From: Firmicutes bacterium UBA6113 | GTDB taxonomy: Bacteria > Bacillota > Clostridia > Tissierellales > Sedimentibacteraceae | Assembly (NCBI GenBank): GCA_002422545.1 | Contig: DIWF01000028.1 | Coordinates: forward strand, 229,075-293,074 | Direction of reading: 5' to 3' | DNA length: 64,000 nucleotides | Shown here: one piece after another, positions 8,161 to 16,478 of the stretch | Layout: each line of letters opens with the position of its first letter | How positions within the stretch are numbered: position 1 is the stretch's first letter | Notes under the pieces: generated by a model | What the model saw: the letters and a program-made list of their open reading frames with translations, nothing else | The model's database searches: none | What the model was told of the DNA's origin: nothing | Position numbers and translations under genes: made by a program

Positions 8161-8946
8161 TTACTCAGAACGTTTTACTATTAATTTGGCATCTACCACA
8201 GCTGGAACATTGCCATCGCTTTTCTCTGGATACACCACAATTTCATCACCTTCTTTAAGTGTTGAATGAGCAAAATTCGTAATTGTATCTGAATCCACAT
8301 TGATGTCATATTCTCTTTTGTCGTCGGAAACTCCGTAAACTCTGAGCATTCCGTTTGTATCTCTTGAAATTTCTTTTACTGTTGCATTTATCTTTGAAGT
8401 TTCATCAAAAAAAGACAGAAGCTCATTTCCTTCTTTATTTTCAACATAGTCTGCTATGAACTGGTCTCCTTCTTTCAGGCTAAACCCTTTTGGATAATTA
8501 AATTTCAAGTCTCCCATTTCAGTTATTGCAGTAATAAAATCATCACCAACTTCCCCAACTGTTGCAGTAACTCTTTTGATTTCAAAACCATCTTGAGTTT
8601 TTCTCTTAGTATAGTCATAATACTGATCAGAAACAGCATCGTATGTTCCACCGTCAAGCTTGTTTATTCCTACGTATTCACCGAGAAAATAATTACTTGA
8701 CCTTGCCTGGTCAACCTTGTAAGTGTTGACATTTTCTCCTTCCTCCACATGTATGCCATCTTTGTCAATTTTTACGATTTTTCCCTGAGCACTGTATCTG
8801 CCCGGAGTATCCTGCAAGGAGCTTTTTTCTTTACCGGATTTTAAGTTTTCCTGATATTCCTCTTTGTTTTCTGATCTCGAACAGCCTGCGGATGAAAAAA
8901 CCACAGCTGCTATTATAAATATTATAATCTTTTTATTATTTTTCAC
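8161..8946 (-). CDS. Hypothetical lipoprotein
   Basis: 261 residues. An N-terminal signal peptide (KKIIIFIIAAVVF) ends in a lipobox at about Cys22 (SSAGC), followed by a charged linker, so it should be anchored on the outer face of the membrane. The rest is rich in beta-strand-like segments with repeated K-V-D/I-x-K-x-G units (IVKIDKDGIHVEEGENVNTY and later TATVGEVGDDFITAITEMG), reminiscent of tandem OB-like or SH3-like beta barrels. I recognise no named domain. It is read toward hutH, but hutH has its own promoter starting at this gene's stop codon. The ATG at 8946 follows GGAGG. Confidence 0.7.
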   Translation of the reverse strand: MKNNKKIIIFIIAAVVFSSAGCSRSENKEEYQENLKSGKEKSSLQDTPGRYSAQGKIVKIDKDGIHVEEGENVNTYKVDQARSSNYFLGEYVGINKLDGGTYDAVSDQYYDYTKRKTQDGFEIKRVTATVGEVGDDFITAITEMGDLKFNYPKGFSLKEGDQFIADYVENKEGNELLSFFDETSKINATVKEISRDTNGMLRVYGVSDDKREYDINVDSDTITNFAHSTLKEGDEIVVYPEKSDGNVPAVVDAKLIVKRSE

Positions 8947-9046
8947 ATTTTACCTCCATAAATTGATTTGTCTTTTTATTTTTTCCTTTTGAGCATGTTC
9001 TATTCCGCATATTGACAAATTAGTTGTAATTTTTAAGAAAAAATCA

Positions 9047-9076
9047 TTTACAAATTATAATACTTTGTGCTATATT
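9047..9076 (+). promoter_or_regulatory. Sigma-A promoter for the Lrp-type gene
   Basis: TTTACA (9047-9052), 18 bases, TATATT (9071-9076), about 64 bases before the chosen ATG. Confidence 0.55.
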
Positions 9077-9139
9077 AATACTGTTTGTAGACTTTATTTT
9101 AATAAAATTTACGAAATGAAAATATTAATGAGGTACTGT

Positions 9140-9574
9140 ATGGATTCGTTAGATATGCAAATTATTAAGAACATTGAGAAAGAAGGAAGAATTTCTCATG
9201 AAGAGCTTTCAAAAAGGCTGAACTTGTCAAGGCCTGCAATACATAACAGAGTAACAAAACTTGAAGAACAGGGTATAATTTCAGGCTATAGAGCGACTAT
9301 TGACTGGGTTAAACTTGGTTTCACTACCAAAGCAATGATTTCATTGAGAGTTAGAACCACAGATTACGATAAACTGTTGCTGCAATTGAAAAAACTCGAA
9401 ATACCGAATTTAGTAATTGAAGAATGCCACATTGTCACCGGAACATGGTGTATAATAATGAAGGTAAGATGCACAACGCCACTTGAATTAAAAGCAATTC
9501 AAGATGAGCTGCATAAAATTGAAAGCATAAAAGAATCATCAACATCTTTGATTTTGTCTTCAATTTATGATTAG
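9140..9574 (+). CDS. Lrp/AsnC family transcriptional regulator
   Basis: 144 residues from the ATG at 9140, which has GAGGT seven bases upstream; longer upstream readings lack a ribosome site. The N-terminal helix-turn-helix spans about residues 5-50 (DMQIIKNIEKEGRISHEELS, then LNLSRPAIHNRVTKLEEQG), followed by the GYRATIDWVKLGF link into an RAM/ligand-binding beta-alpha-beta domain (about 65-140) with the VTGTWCIIMKV strand. Such regulators usually sense amino acids and bind as octamers. It is transcribed away from the lipoprotein and hutH genes, so an amino-acid-responsive effect on hutH is plausible but unproven. Confidence 0.9.
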   Translation: MDSLDMQIIKNIEKEGRISHEELSKRLNLSRPAIHNRVTKLEEQGIISGYRATIDWVKLGFTTKAMISLRVRTTDYDKLLLQLKKLEIPNLVIEECHIVTGTWCIIMKVRCTTPLELKAIQDELHKIESIKESSTSLILSSIYD

Positions 9575-9621
9575 CAATAAAAAACCAGCATGTATGCATT
9601 AAGTTTAAAGATTTTACTTAG

Positions 9622-9646
9622 GAACAGGGTAACCTGTTCTTTTTTC
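9622..9646 (+). terminator. Terminator after the Lrp-type gene
   Basis: GAACAGG-GTAA-CCTGTTC followed by TTTTTTC. It is nested inside a wider pairing of AAAAACCAGC (about 9581) with GCTGGTTTTT (about 9665). Confidence 0.8.
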
Positions 9647-9678
9647 TTTACTGAATGTCATTTAGCTGGTTTTTATTT

Positions 9679-10104
9679 TTATTTATCTTCCAGTGCCTTA
9701 TCTACTGCTTCCTTTATTGCATTGCTTGTTATAGTTGCTCCGGATACACCTTCAACATCAGTTGAGTCTGCATCTTCAATTTTATCAGGCAGCTGTTCGA
9801 TAGCATTTGAGCCAACACCTTGAGTTTCTTTTTCTCCGACAGCTTCAACTGAAACAATGTCATCACCATCTACTGTTACAGTTACAGTTACTTCTCCGCC
9901 ATATCCCTGAGCTGATCCTTTAAGTTCTTCTCCCGTGCCTGCACCATTTCCGCCGTTTGTTCCTGTTCCGTTCGTTCCTGTTCCGTTTGTTCCTGTGTTG
10001 TTGTCTGTATTGCCTGTGTTGTTGCCATCATTATTATCTGCACAAGCAACCAAACCCAAACTCATGATTATCATCACACATAATATCAATGCTATTTTTT
10101 TCAT
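9679..10104 (-). CDS. Small FMN-binding-domain lipoprotein
   Basis: 141 residues from the ATG at 10104 (GGAGG seven bases upstream; the longer reading has no ribosome site). A signal peptide ends in a lipobox at Cys21 (LVAC). Then comes an Asn/Gly/Thr-rich linker (about 22-55) encoded partly by 15-base repeats, then an FMN_bind domain (about 60-140) with GYGGEVTVTVTVDGD and the GVSGATITS motif. In this family the Thr of SGAT is the residue to which the flavin transferase ApbE links FMN. Proteins of this type carry electrons outside the membrane or to surface reductases. No apbE is in the window. Its domain is closely similar to that of the next gene. Confidence 0.88.
   Translation of the reverse strand: MKKIALILCVMIIMSLGLVACADNNDGNNTGNTDNNTGTNGTGTNGTGTNGGNGAGTGEELKGSAQGYGGEVTVTVTVDGDDIVSVEAVGEKETQGVGSNAIEQLPDKIEDADSTDVEGVSGATITSNAIKEAVDKALEDK
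9957..9995. repeat. 15-base tandem repeats encoding an NGTGT linker
   Basis: GTTCCTGTTCCGTTC and near copies repeat in tandem within the FMN-binding lipoprotein gene and encode the repeating Asn-Gly-Thr linker. Confidence 0.75.
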
Positions 10105-10194
10105 AATAACCTCCATGTTATTTAATTTCAAAAATAGTATAACCAAAATTCTTCCATTCATTAAAAAATTTCATAAAAAAAGTTGCTCCGCAAA

Positions 10195-10222
10195 TAAAAA
10201 ACCGGCAATTAATTGCCGGTAA
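10195..10222 (-). terminator. Terminator after the large FMN-binding lipoprotein gene
   Basis: ACCGGCAATTAATTGCCGGT is a perfect 20-base palindrome at 10201-10220, followed on the minus strand by TTTTTTATTT, 12 bases after the stop. Confidence 0.88.
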
Positions 10223-10233
10223 ATTTTATTTCT

Positions 10234-11922
10234 TTATTGAATTGTTAAATCCAATGCAACTTTATTTTCAAAAGATTTTACTATTGCAGCTATTATGTCT
10301 CCATGTGCATCAGTCAAGCTCATTGTTGCTGTTGATGTTACATCTGCAAGCATTGCTTTTTCTTCAGCAGTTAAAGCATCGTATTTAGCCTTGTCTTCAG
10401 GTTTATCAGATCCATCTTTTAATGGTCTTCCGTTTAAATCAGAAGTATATTTGTCATTCCATTCCTGGATTTCTTCAACAGTCTTTCCAAAGAACAAGTC
10501 TTCGAAATAATCCATTTGATCTGTCCAAGTTCCTGTACCGAGTCTGTAGCTGTCTCCTCTTTCTCTCTTAGTCTTCCATCCTTCAACTTCTTTCTGGAAG
10601 CTTTCGTCTGTAACTGTAAGAGTTGCATCAACTTTTTCATCATGGTTTTCGTCATAGTTGTATGATTGTCCTGTAAAACCAGAGAAATGAGGCATTTCAG
10701 CTCCGTCATAGTTTGGTGTCGCAACTTCAAGAATGTCTACGTTAAGAGATACAAGCTTTCCATCCTTGTCAAACAATGAGTTTGCAAAAACTTTGTTAAA
10801 GCTGTAAACTGGTACATCTTTGTCATCTTTTCCTGGGCCTAAACGCGGAACGCTTACAAGAGCAGTTCCCTGTGAAGCTATTTCTTCAGTTTCTACAGGA
10901 ATGCGGTTATCATAAGCTTCTTTTATTGCAGCAAGTATGTCACCGTGAGCATCGTTCAAGCTCATTGTTGCACTTGCAATAACATCAGCAAGCATTGCTT
11001 TGTCTTCTTCGCTTAAAGCTGCATATTTTGTCTGATCTTCAGGCTTGTCAGAATCAGCCTTCAATGGTCTTCCGTTTAAATCTGATGTGTATTTATCAAA
11101 CCAATTCTGAACTTCCTCAACAGTCATTCCTACGAACATATCCTGGAAATAATCCATTTGGCTGGTCCAAGTTCCTGTAGCTAGCTTATAACTGTCTCCT
11201 CTTTCTCTCTTTGTATTCCATGAGTTTACTTCAGCCTGGAAATTATCTTCAGTATCAACAGTCTTGGAATCTACAACTTCATCATGATTTTCATCATAGT
11301 TGTATCCGCCTTGTCCTGGATATCCGCTGAAATGAGGCATTCCTTCTCCATCATAGTTAGGAGTTGCAACTTCTAATATATCTACATAAAGAGAAAGAAT
11401 TTTTCCGTTTTCATCGAACAAAGCATTTGCAAACACATCATTTGTGCTGTAAACTGGAGTTTCAGTATTATCCTTGCCAGGTCCCAGACGTCCGATGCTT
11501 GCAAGTCCAAATCCTTGGAATACTTTTGCAGCAGACTGTGAAATAGGATCTTTTTCTTCTTTAACTTCTTCTGTAGGAGCCGGATATTTTGCAGGATCCA
11601 ATGCATTGTTTACAGCATAAATTATTGCTTCGCTTGTATATGTAGCACCTGCAATAACGTCTACATCAGTTGAATTTGCTTCAACTATTTTTGCAGGAAG
11701 CTGTTCAATTGCATTTGAACCTATTCCCTTTGTTTCGTTTTCGCCAACTGCTTCTACTTTTACTATTTTGTCTCCTTCTTTAGTTACTGTAACAGTAACT
11801 TCACCGCCGAAACCTTTGCCAACGCCTGTCAATGTTTCTGTTGCAGGAGCTTGTTCCTTAGCACATGCAGCAATGCTTAACAGCATCAAAGCACACACTG
11901 TAATTGAAATTAGTTTTTTCAT
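10234..11922 (-). CDS. FMN-binding lipoprotein with two tandem ~200-residue repeats
   Basis: 562 residues from the ATG at 11922, which has GGAGGG upstream. The lipobox ends at Cys20 (SIAAC). An FMN_bind domain follows (about 30-115), with GFGGEVTVTVTKEGD and the AGATYTS site for possible covalent FMN. Then come two strongly similar halves (about 130-345 and 350-562). Each has RLGPGKD, VYS, VFAN-LFD, VDILEVATPNYDG, MPHFSG, NYDENHDE, KRERGDSY, GTWT-QMDYF, KYTSDLNGRPLK and ATMSL-DAHGDI. I do not recognise a function for the repeated domain. Located at the outer membrane face, it may act with the neighbouring small FMN lipoprotein in extracellular electron transfer or a flavin-based reductase. 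It has its own promoter and terminator, so the two genes are separate units. Confidence 0.85.
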   Translation of the reverse strand: MKKLISITVCALMLLSIAACAKEQAPATETLTGVGKGFGGEVTVTVTKEGDKIVKVEAVGENETKGIGSNAIEQLPAKIVEANSTDVDVIAGATYTSEAIIYAVNNALDPAKYPAPTEEVKEEKDPISQSAAKVFQGFGLASIGRLGPGKDNTETPVYSTNDVFANALFDENGKILSLYVDILEVATPNYDGEGMPHFSGYPGQGGYNYDENHDEVVDSKTVDTEDNFQAEVNSWNTKRERGDSYKLATGTWTSQMDYFQDMFVGMTVEEVQNWFDKYTSDLNGRPLKADSDKPEDQTKYAALSEEDKAMLADVIASATMSLNDAHGDILAAIKEAYDNRIPVETEEIASQGTALVSVPRLGPGKDDKDVPVYSFNKVFANSLFDKDGKLVSLNVDILEVATPNYDGAEMPHFSGFTGQSYNYDENHDEKVDATLTVTDESFQKEVEGWKTKRERGDSYRLGTGTWTDQMDYFEDLFFGKTVEEIQEWNDKYTSDLNGRPLKDGSDKPEDKAKYDALTAEEKAMLADVTSTATMSLTDAHGDIIAAIVKSFENKVALDLTIQ

Positions 11923-11943
11923 GATACCCTCCATTGTGATATA

Positions 11944-11963
11944 TTCAGCATTGTATAATGCTG
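11944..11963 (-). promoter_or_regulatory. Hairpin in the leader of the large FMN lipoprotein gene
   Basis: TCAGCATT-GTAT-AATGCTGA forms an 8-base-pair stem with a 4-base loop about 20 bases before the start codon. It may affect message stability or translation. Confidence 0.45.
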
Positions 11964-12048
11964 AGTTACATAGAAAAATTTTCTTTGACAGTAAGAATGT
12001 TAAAAAATCTACATTTTTATTCAGACTGATGCAAGAAAACGTATTTTC

Positions 12049-12077
12049 ATAATACCACCTAAAATTATTTTAGTCAA
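12049..12077 (-). promoter_or_regulatory. Sigma-A promoter for the large FMN lipoprotein gene
   Basis: TTGACT (12077-12072), 17 bases, TATTAT (12054-12049) on the minus strand, giving a leader of about 120 bases. I looked for an FMN riboswitch in the leader and saw none. Confidence 0.7.
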
Positions 12078-12163
12078 TATAAACATAAGTCATAAACTGT
12101 ATTAAGAAAGTATAAAGAAAAGCTCATTTTTACTTATGAAATCTTAACGCCCTAGGTATAACT

Positions 12164-12193
12164 TTAACACTGAATTAATGTTTTCAGTGTTAA
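12164..12193 (+). promoter_or_regulatory. Inverted repeat before the potassium-transport operon
   Basis: TTAACACTGAA (12164-12174) and TTCAGTGTTAA (12183-12193) are perfect 11-base inverted repeats with an 8-base spacer, ending 28 bases before the first start codon. It may be a protein operator or an mRNA hairpin. Confidence 0.55.
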
Positions 12194-12221
12194 TATATTA
12201 TTGCAATCTAGGAGGTGTCAT

Positions 12222-12707
12222 ATGGAATTAATTATAGTGTTAATACTCATTGCATTGTATTTTGCCGGCTTTAAATTCATAGACAACATATATAATTTAG
12301 CTTCTCCCTGTGAAAAAAATTCACTCTCTGCAAAGCAGGATGAATGCAGCAAACTCAGCTCTTCCAACGATATAAAAATGTCTGATGTTTTAATATATGG
12401 AAATGATGATTATTGCATTGAAATTTCTGTTGCATTGAAGAAATACGACTTAAGTTCCGAGACATTCAACGATTTGAATAAACTCAACATGTCAAACTCC
12501 TATAAATTTTTGATTGCTGCAGGAAACTCAGATCTTGACAACCTCACCATTTGTTCAATAGGGACAAAGATGATGGACATAGATAAAGTATTTGCTGTGT
12601 GTAACCAGACTTACAACAGGAAATTATATGAGGAAAACAATATCCGCACATTCAAATCCTGCTGCGCTGCAGATGATATTGCACGGGCAGTCGCAAATTT
12701 CAGCTAG
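12222..12707 (+). CDS. Membrane-anchored degenerate RCK/TrkA-like protein
   Basis: 161 residues from the ATG at 12222 with AGGAGGTG upstream. One N-terminal membrane helix (about 2-22) and a polar linker precede a domain whose second half reads like the end of a TrkA-N/RCK Rossmann fold: the FLIAAGNSDLDNLTICSIGTK segment, then VFAVCNQTYNRKLYEENNI. The opening strand VLIYGNDDYCIEISVALK aligns with the usual GxGxxG nucleotide loop but lacks the glycines, so NAD(H)/ATP binding as in normal RCK proteins is doubtful. It lies 10 bases before a TrkH/KtrB gene and probably regulates or scaffolds that channel at the membrane. The assignment rests on pattern and context only. Confidence 0.6.
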   Translation: MELIIVLILIALYFAGFKFIDNIYNLASPCEKNSLSAKQDECSKLSSSNDIKMSDVLIYGNDDYCIEISVALKKYDLSSETFNDLNKLNMSNSYKFLIAAGNSDLDNLTICSIGTKMMDIDKVFAVCNQTYNRKLYEENNIRTFKSCCAADDIARAVANFS

Positions 12708-12717
12708 GAGGGACATT

Positions 12718-14061
12718 ATGTTTGAATTAAAAAAAATTAAACTTAATTATACTGAAATAATAGTATTTGGTACATTTGCCATAATTTTAATTGGGGGAAT
12801 GCTTTTAAGTCTTCCTGTATCTTCAAAACAAGGAATATCAACTCCTTTCTTGGATTCACTTTTTACTGCTGCTTCTGCATTTTGTGTTACAGGCCTTGTG
12901 GTTTATGATACATACACCCACTGGTCCATGTTTGGCCAGACGATCATCCTTCTGCTCATTCAAATAGGGGGCTTAGGCTTCATGACTGTCATAACATTGT
13001 TTTCACTGTTCCTCAGAAGAAAAATAGGACTCAAGGAAAGAAGACTTTTGATGGAATCGGCCAACACTTTGAAAATCGGAGGAATAGTGCTGCTTGTTAA
13101 AAAAATCATTATAAGAACATTTATCTTTGAAAGCATAGGTGCTTTTGTTCTGACATTGAGCTTCTACAGCCGTATGGGTCTTAAGGAAGGATTATACAAT
13201 GGAATTTTCCATTCCGTATCAGCATTTTGCAATGCAGGATTTGACCTGATGGGTAAATACGGACAAAACTCATCTCTTACACATTTTTACGACAATCCTT
13301 TTGTCAACATCACCATTATGTCCCTAATTGTCATTGGTGGTCTTGGCTTTGTGGTCTGGGATGATGTGGCTTTAAACCGACTTGATATTAAGAAGTACCA
13401 GCTTCATACAAAACTTGTTCTTGTGGCAACAACAGTTTTAATTTTCGGCGGCGCATTGTTATTTTTCATTGTAGAGAGAAATTACAGCATGCTCTACATG
13501 AATGCGGGTGAAAAAATTCTTTCCTCACTGTTTCAATCAGTTACAACAAGAACAGCAGGGTTCAATACGATCAATCTTAACGGAATGTCAGAAGGCGGGA
13601 CACTATTAACCATAATACTTATGATAATCGGCGGAAGCCCAGGCTCCACTGCCGGAGGAATTAAAACCACCACATTTGTGGTACTATTGCTGGGAGCATT
13701 GTCAAATGCAAAACAGAGCTCTGAAACTTCAGTATTCAAGCGCAGGCTTGAAAGCGATGCTTTGAAAAAAGCAAGCGCCATAACTGTTATTTATATTACG
13801 ACAGCACTAACTGCGGTAATGACCATATGTTCTATTCAGAACTTTTCATTGACGGAAGTCATGTTTGAAGTGTTTTCAGCCCTTGGAACAGTGGGTCTTT
13901 CGCTGGGAATTACGTCAAACTTAAGCATAGTTCCAAAATTAATAATAACACTTCTCATGTACGGCGGAAAAGTCGGTGTATTGTCTGTGGCAATTGTTCT
14001 GGCAGAAAGAAAAGAACCTTCACTGCTAAGCAGACCTCTTGGTAAAATTATAATCGGATAG
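12718..14061 (+). CDS. trkH: Potassium uptake channel subunit, TrkH/KtrB family
   Basis: 447 residues from the ATG at 12718, preceded by AGGAGGG; an upstream in-frame reading overlaps the previous gene and is unlikely. About ten hydrophobic segments are arranged as four M-P-M repeats. Selectivity-filter loops are visible as SAFCVTGL, SAFCNAGF, TTRTAGFN and SALGTVGLS, so all four pore glycines are present. The GGSPGSTAGGIKTTT loop is typical. The length fits KtrB better than long TrkH proteins. It moves K+ (often with Na+) inward under control of the RCK protein encoded next. It is in an operon with genes at 12222 and 14071. Confidence 0.93.
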   Translation: MFELKKIKLNYTEIIVFGTFAIILIGGMLLSLPVSSKQGISTPFLDSLFTAASAFCVTGLVVYDTYTHWSMFGQTIILLLIQIGGLGFMTVITLFSLFLRRKIGLKERRLLMESANTLKIGGIVLLVKKIIIRTFIFESIGAFVLTLSFYSRMGLKEGLYNGIFHSVSAFCNAGFDLMGKYGQNSSLTHFYDNPFVNITIMSLIVIGGLGFVVWDDVALNRLDIKKYQLHTKLVLVATTVLIFGGALLFFIVERNYSMLYMNAGEKILSSLFQSVTTRTAGFNTINLNGMSEGGTLLTIILMIIGGSPGSTAGGIKTTTFVVLLLGALSNAKQSSETSVFKRRLESDALKKASAITVIYITTALTAVMTICSIQNFSLTEVMFEVFSALGTVGLSLGITSNLSIVPKLIITLLMYGGKVGVLSVAIVLAERKEPSLLSRPLGKIIIG

Positions 14062-14070
14062 GAGAATAAT

Positions 14071-14721
14071 ATGAAATCAGTATTAATTATAGGAATGGGT
14101 GCCTTTGGACGTCATTTGGCGCTTAAAATGACAGAATTAAAAAATGACGTTATGATAGTTGATAAGGACGCTGCAATTATTGAAGACATGTCTTCTCAAG
14201 TAACAGATGCTCAAATTGGAGACTGCACAAAGGAAGACGTTTTAAGAGCTCTTGGTGTTGGTAATTTTGATGTTTGTTTTGTAACAATAGGTGACACATT
14301 TCAGTCTTCACTTGAAATCACTTCCCTTTTAAAAGATTTGGGAGCAAAATACGTGATTTCCAAAGCCAGCAGGGATATTCAGGCAAAGTTTCTTTTAAAA
14401 AACGGTGCCGATGAAGTTGTATATCCTGACAAGGACATGGCTGAAAAGCTTGCCATAAGGTGCAGTGCCAACAATGTTCTGGATTATTTCTCTATATCAA
14501 ACGACTATTCCATATTTGAGATACCCATAATGAAAAGCTGGACAGGAAGAAGCATTGAGGAAATCAATGTAAGAAAAAAACATCATATAAACATCCTGCT
14601 TATTAAAAGCGAAAGCAATAAAATGTCTCTGCCAAAAGCAGATTACATTTTTAAAGAATATGACTTAGTACTTGTTCTGGGAAAGTCGGAAGATGTCCTG
14701 AAGTTTTCAGACAGCATATAA
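14071..14721 (+). CDS. trkA: TrkA/KtrA-type RCK regulatory subunit
   Basis: 216 residues, typical for KtrA. An N-terminal Rossmann fold begins SVLIIGMGAFGRHLA with an intact GxGxxG-type loop, an acidic VDKD at the end of strand 2, and the DVCFVTIGDTFQSSLEITSLLKD pattern cut by the family. The C-terminal RCK_C domain (about 140-216) reads SIFEIPIMKSWTGRSIEEINVRKKHHINILLIK. As a cytoplasmic octameric ring it gates the TrkH/KtrB channel in response to ATP/ADP or NAD(H), and in many Firmicutes to cyclic di-AMP. It starts nine bases after trkH with TAGGAGA upstream and is followed by a terminator. Confidence 0.93.
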   Translation: MKSVLIIGMGAFGRHLALKMTELKNDVMIVDKDAAIIEDMSSQVTDAQIGDCTKEDVLRALGVGNFDVCFVTIGDTFQSSLEITSLLKDLGAKYVISKASRDIQAKFLLKNGADEVVYPDKDMAEKLAIRCSANNVLDYFSISNDYSIFEIPIMKSWTGRSIEEINVRKKHHINILLIKSESNKMSLPKADYIFKEYDLVLVLGKSEDVLKFSDSI

Positions 14722-14750
14722 AATACCGCCTCACAGGCGGTATTTTATAT
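14721..14750 (+). terminator. Terminator of the potassium operon
   Basis: AAATACCGCCT-CAC-AGGCGGTATTT (14721-14745) then TATAT. It is close to symmetric and may also serve the minus-strand gene ending at 14763. Confidence 0.85.
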
Positions 14751-14762
14751 GTCAATATATTT

Positions 14763-16463
14763 TTATATAAAGTTGTATTCTGTCAATATGCTTGCTCTGT
14801 TCCCTGCCTTATCATTGAAATATTCATAAAATGACAGTCCCAGGTAGCTTCCTGCAATATTGTACAAATTATCATATCCTAAGTTTTGAAGTGCCAATAT
14901 GGCATTGTAGCTTCTTTGACCGGATCTGCAGTGTATATAGACATCTTTATCTTTTGGTATTTCATCAGTTCTTTTTCTAAGTTCACTGAGTGGTATGTTT
15001 ACAGCACCTTTAATATGCCCGTCTTCATATTCATACTTTTCTCTCACATCAATAATACAAGCATTATTCTCTACAAGTTCCCTTACTTTGTCTACATTGA
15101 CCTGCCTGTAATCCTTGTTTAAAAGATTGCTACCCACATATCCTGCAAAGTTTACTGCATCTTTTGCAGTTGAAAACGGAGGGGCATATGATAGTTCCAA
15201 ATCCTTCAAATCTTCCAGTGTTCCATCAAATTTTATGACAGAAGCTATCAAATCTATTCGTTTTGTTACATCACCTTTTCCTATTGCCTGAGCTCCTAAT
15301 ATTTTGCCTGTTGGCACTTCATATAAAAGCTTGAAGTGAATCGGTGATGCATCAGGCATAATCCCTACTATATCAGATGGTATTATTCTTACTATGTCAT
15401 AATTTATTTTCAAATCAAGAACTTTAATAAGAGATTCATTCAAACCTGTTGATGCACCATTGTAATCAAATACTTTTATTGCAGATGAACCTATATATCC
15501 TGAGTTGATTGTATTCCTGTTATTTATGTTGTCTGCAACAGCTCTTGCTTGTTTCAATGCAGGGCCAGCCAATGAAAGTTTGGACTTTGCGTGAGTCAAT
15601 TTATTATATATTTCAATAGAATCTCCTATTGCATATATATTGTCATCACTTGTTTTATAATTTTTATCCACGCTAATAGCACCTGTAATACCAATTTCCA
15701 GACCGGCATCTTTGGCTAAGGATGTTTCCGGAGATACTCCTATTGCCATAACGACAACATCAGCTTTAAGGCTTTTGCCCGATGAAAGAACAACTTGATT
15801 TTCTTCAAACCTTTCCACCTTGTCTCCAACGATTAAATTAATGCCTTTGTCATAAATTTCCTTGTGGAATATTTGCACCATGTCATAGTCAAAAGGTCTT
15901 AATATTTGTTCTGTGCCTTCAACCAAAGAAACATTGTAACCTGCATGCCTTAAATTTTCAGCTACTTCTACTCCTATGAAACCGCCGCCAATAACAGAAA
16001 TATTTTTTGTATCTGTGTTTTTTACTGCATTATTCAGATTATCTATATCCACTACGTTTCTTACTGTATATACTTTTACGGATTCTATTCCCGGTATTCT
16101 TGGAACTATCGGTCTTGCGCCTGGTGATAAAATCAGTTTATCATAAGTCTCATCATATGTTTCGCTTGTTAAAACATTTTTTACTGTTACATACTTTTCT
16201 TCTTTGTTGATTGAAATAACTTCATTGTTTACCCTGGCCTCTATGTTATATTGGGATAAAAACAATTCAGGGTTCATCAATACCAAGTCATCTGCATTTT
16301 CAATCAATCCGCTTAAATGATACGGCAAAGAACAATTTGAAAATGATACATGAGGCCCTTTTTCAAACATTATTATTTCATCTTCTTCGCTGTATCTCCT
16401 GAGCCTTGCTGCAGCAGATGCGCCGCCTGCTACTCCGCCAACAATCAAAATCTTTTTTTTCAT
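14763..16463 (-). CDS. CoA-disulfide reductase-type flavoprotein with rhodanese domain (CoADR-RHD)
   Basis: 566 residues. An N-terminal FAD site, ILIVGGVAGGASAAARLRR, leads to the redox-active Cys44 in FSNCSLPYHLSG. The NAD(P)H site is ISVIGGGFIGVEVAENL (about 155-171) and the second FAD motif is IYAIGDS. A pyridine-disulfide dimerisation domain follows (about 330-440), then a C-terminal rhodanese domain (about 455-545) with its catalytic Cys512 in YIHCRSGQRS. Such fusions reduce CoA disulfides, persulfides or polysulfide using NAD(P)H. It is cotranscribed 15 bases after a single-domain rhodanese, which supports a role in sulfane-sulfur handling. The ATG follows GGGAG. Confidence 0.9.
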   Translation of the reverse strand: MKKKILIVGGVAGGASAAARLRRYSEEDEIIMFEKGPHVSFSNCSLPYHLSGLIENADDLVLMNPELFLSQYNIEARVNNEVISINKEEKYVTVKNVLTSETYDETYDKLILSPGARPIVPRIPGIESVKVYTVRNVVDIDNLNNAVKNTDTKNISVIGGGFIGVEVAENLRHAGYNVSLVEGTEQILRPFDYDMVQIFHKEIYDKGINLIVGDKVERFEENQVVLSSGKSLKADVVVMAIGVSPETSLAKDAGLEIGITGAISVDKNYKTSDDNIYAIGDSIEIYNKLTHAKSKLSLAGPALKQARAVADNINNRNTINSGYIGSSAIKVFDYNGASTGLNESLIKVLDLKINYDIVRIIPSDIVGIMPDASPIHFKLLYEVPTGKILGAQAIGKGDVTKRIDLIASVIKFDGTLEDLKDLELSYAPPFSTAKDAVNFAGYVGSNLLNKDYRQVNVDKVRELVENNACIIDVREKYEYEDGHIKGAVNIPLSELRKRTDEIPKDKDVYIHCRSGQRSYNAILALQNLGYDNLYNIAGSYLGLSFYEYFNDKAGNRASILTEYNFI

Positions 16464-16478
16464 TTTTATATCTCCCTT

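Noticed and set aside
11923..12048. FMN riboswitch before the FMN-binding lipoprotein gene
   Set aside because: The leader is about 120 bases but lacks the conserved FMN-element boxes; only a small hairpin is seen.
12050..12221. Cyclic di-AMP (ydaO-type) riboswitch before the potassium genes
   Set aside because: Too short and without the conserved ydaO helices; only a single inverted repeat is present.
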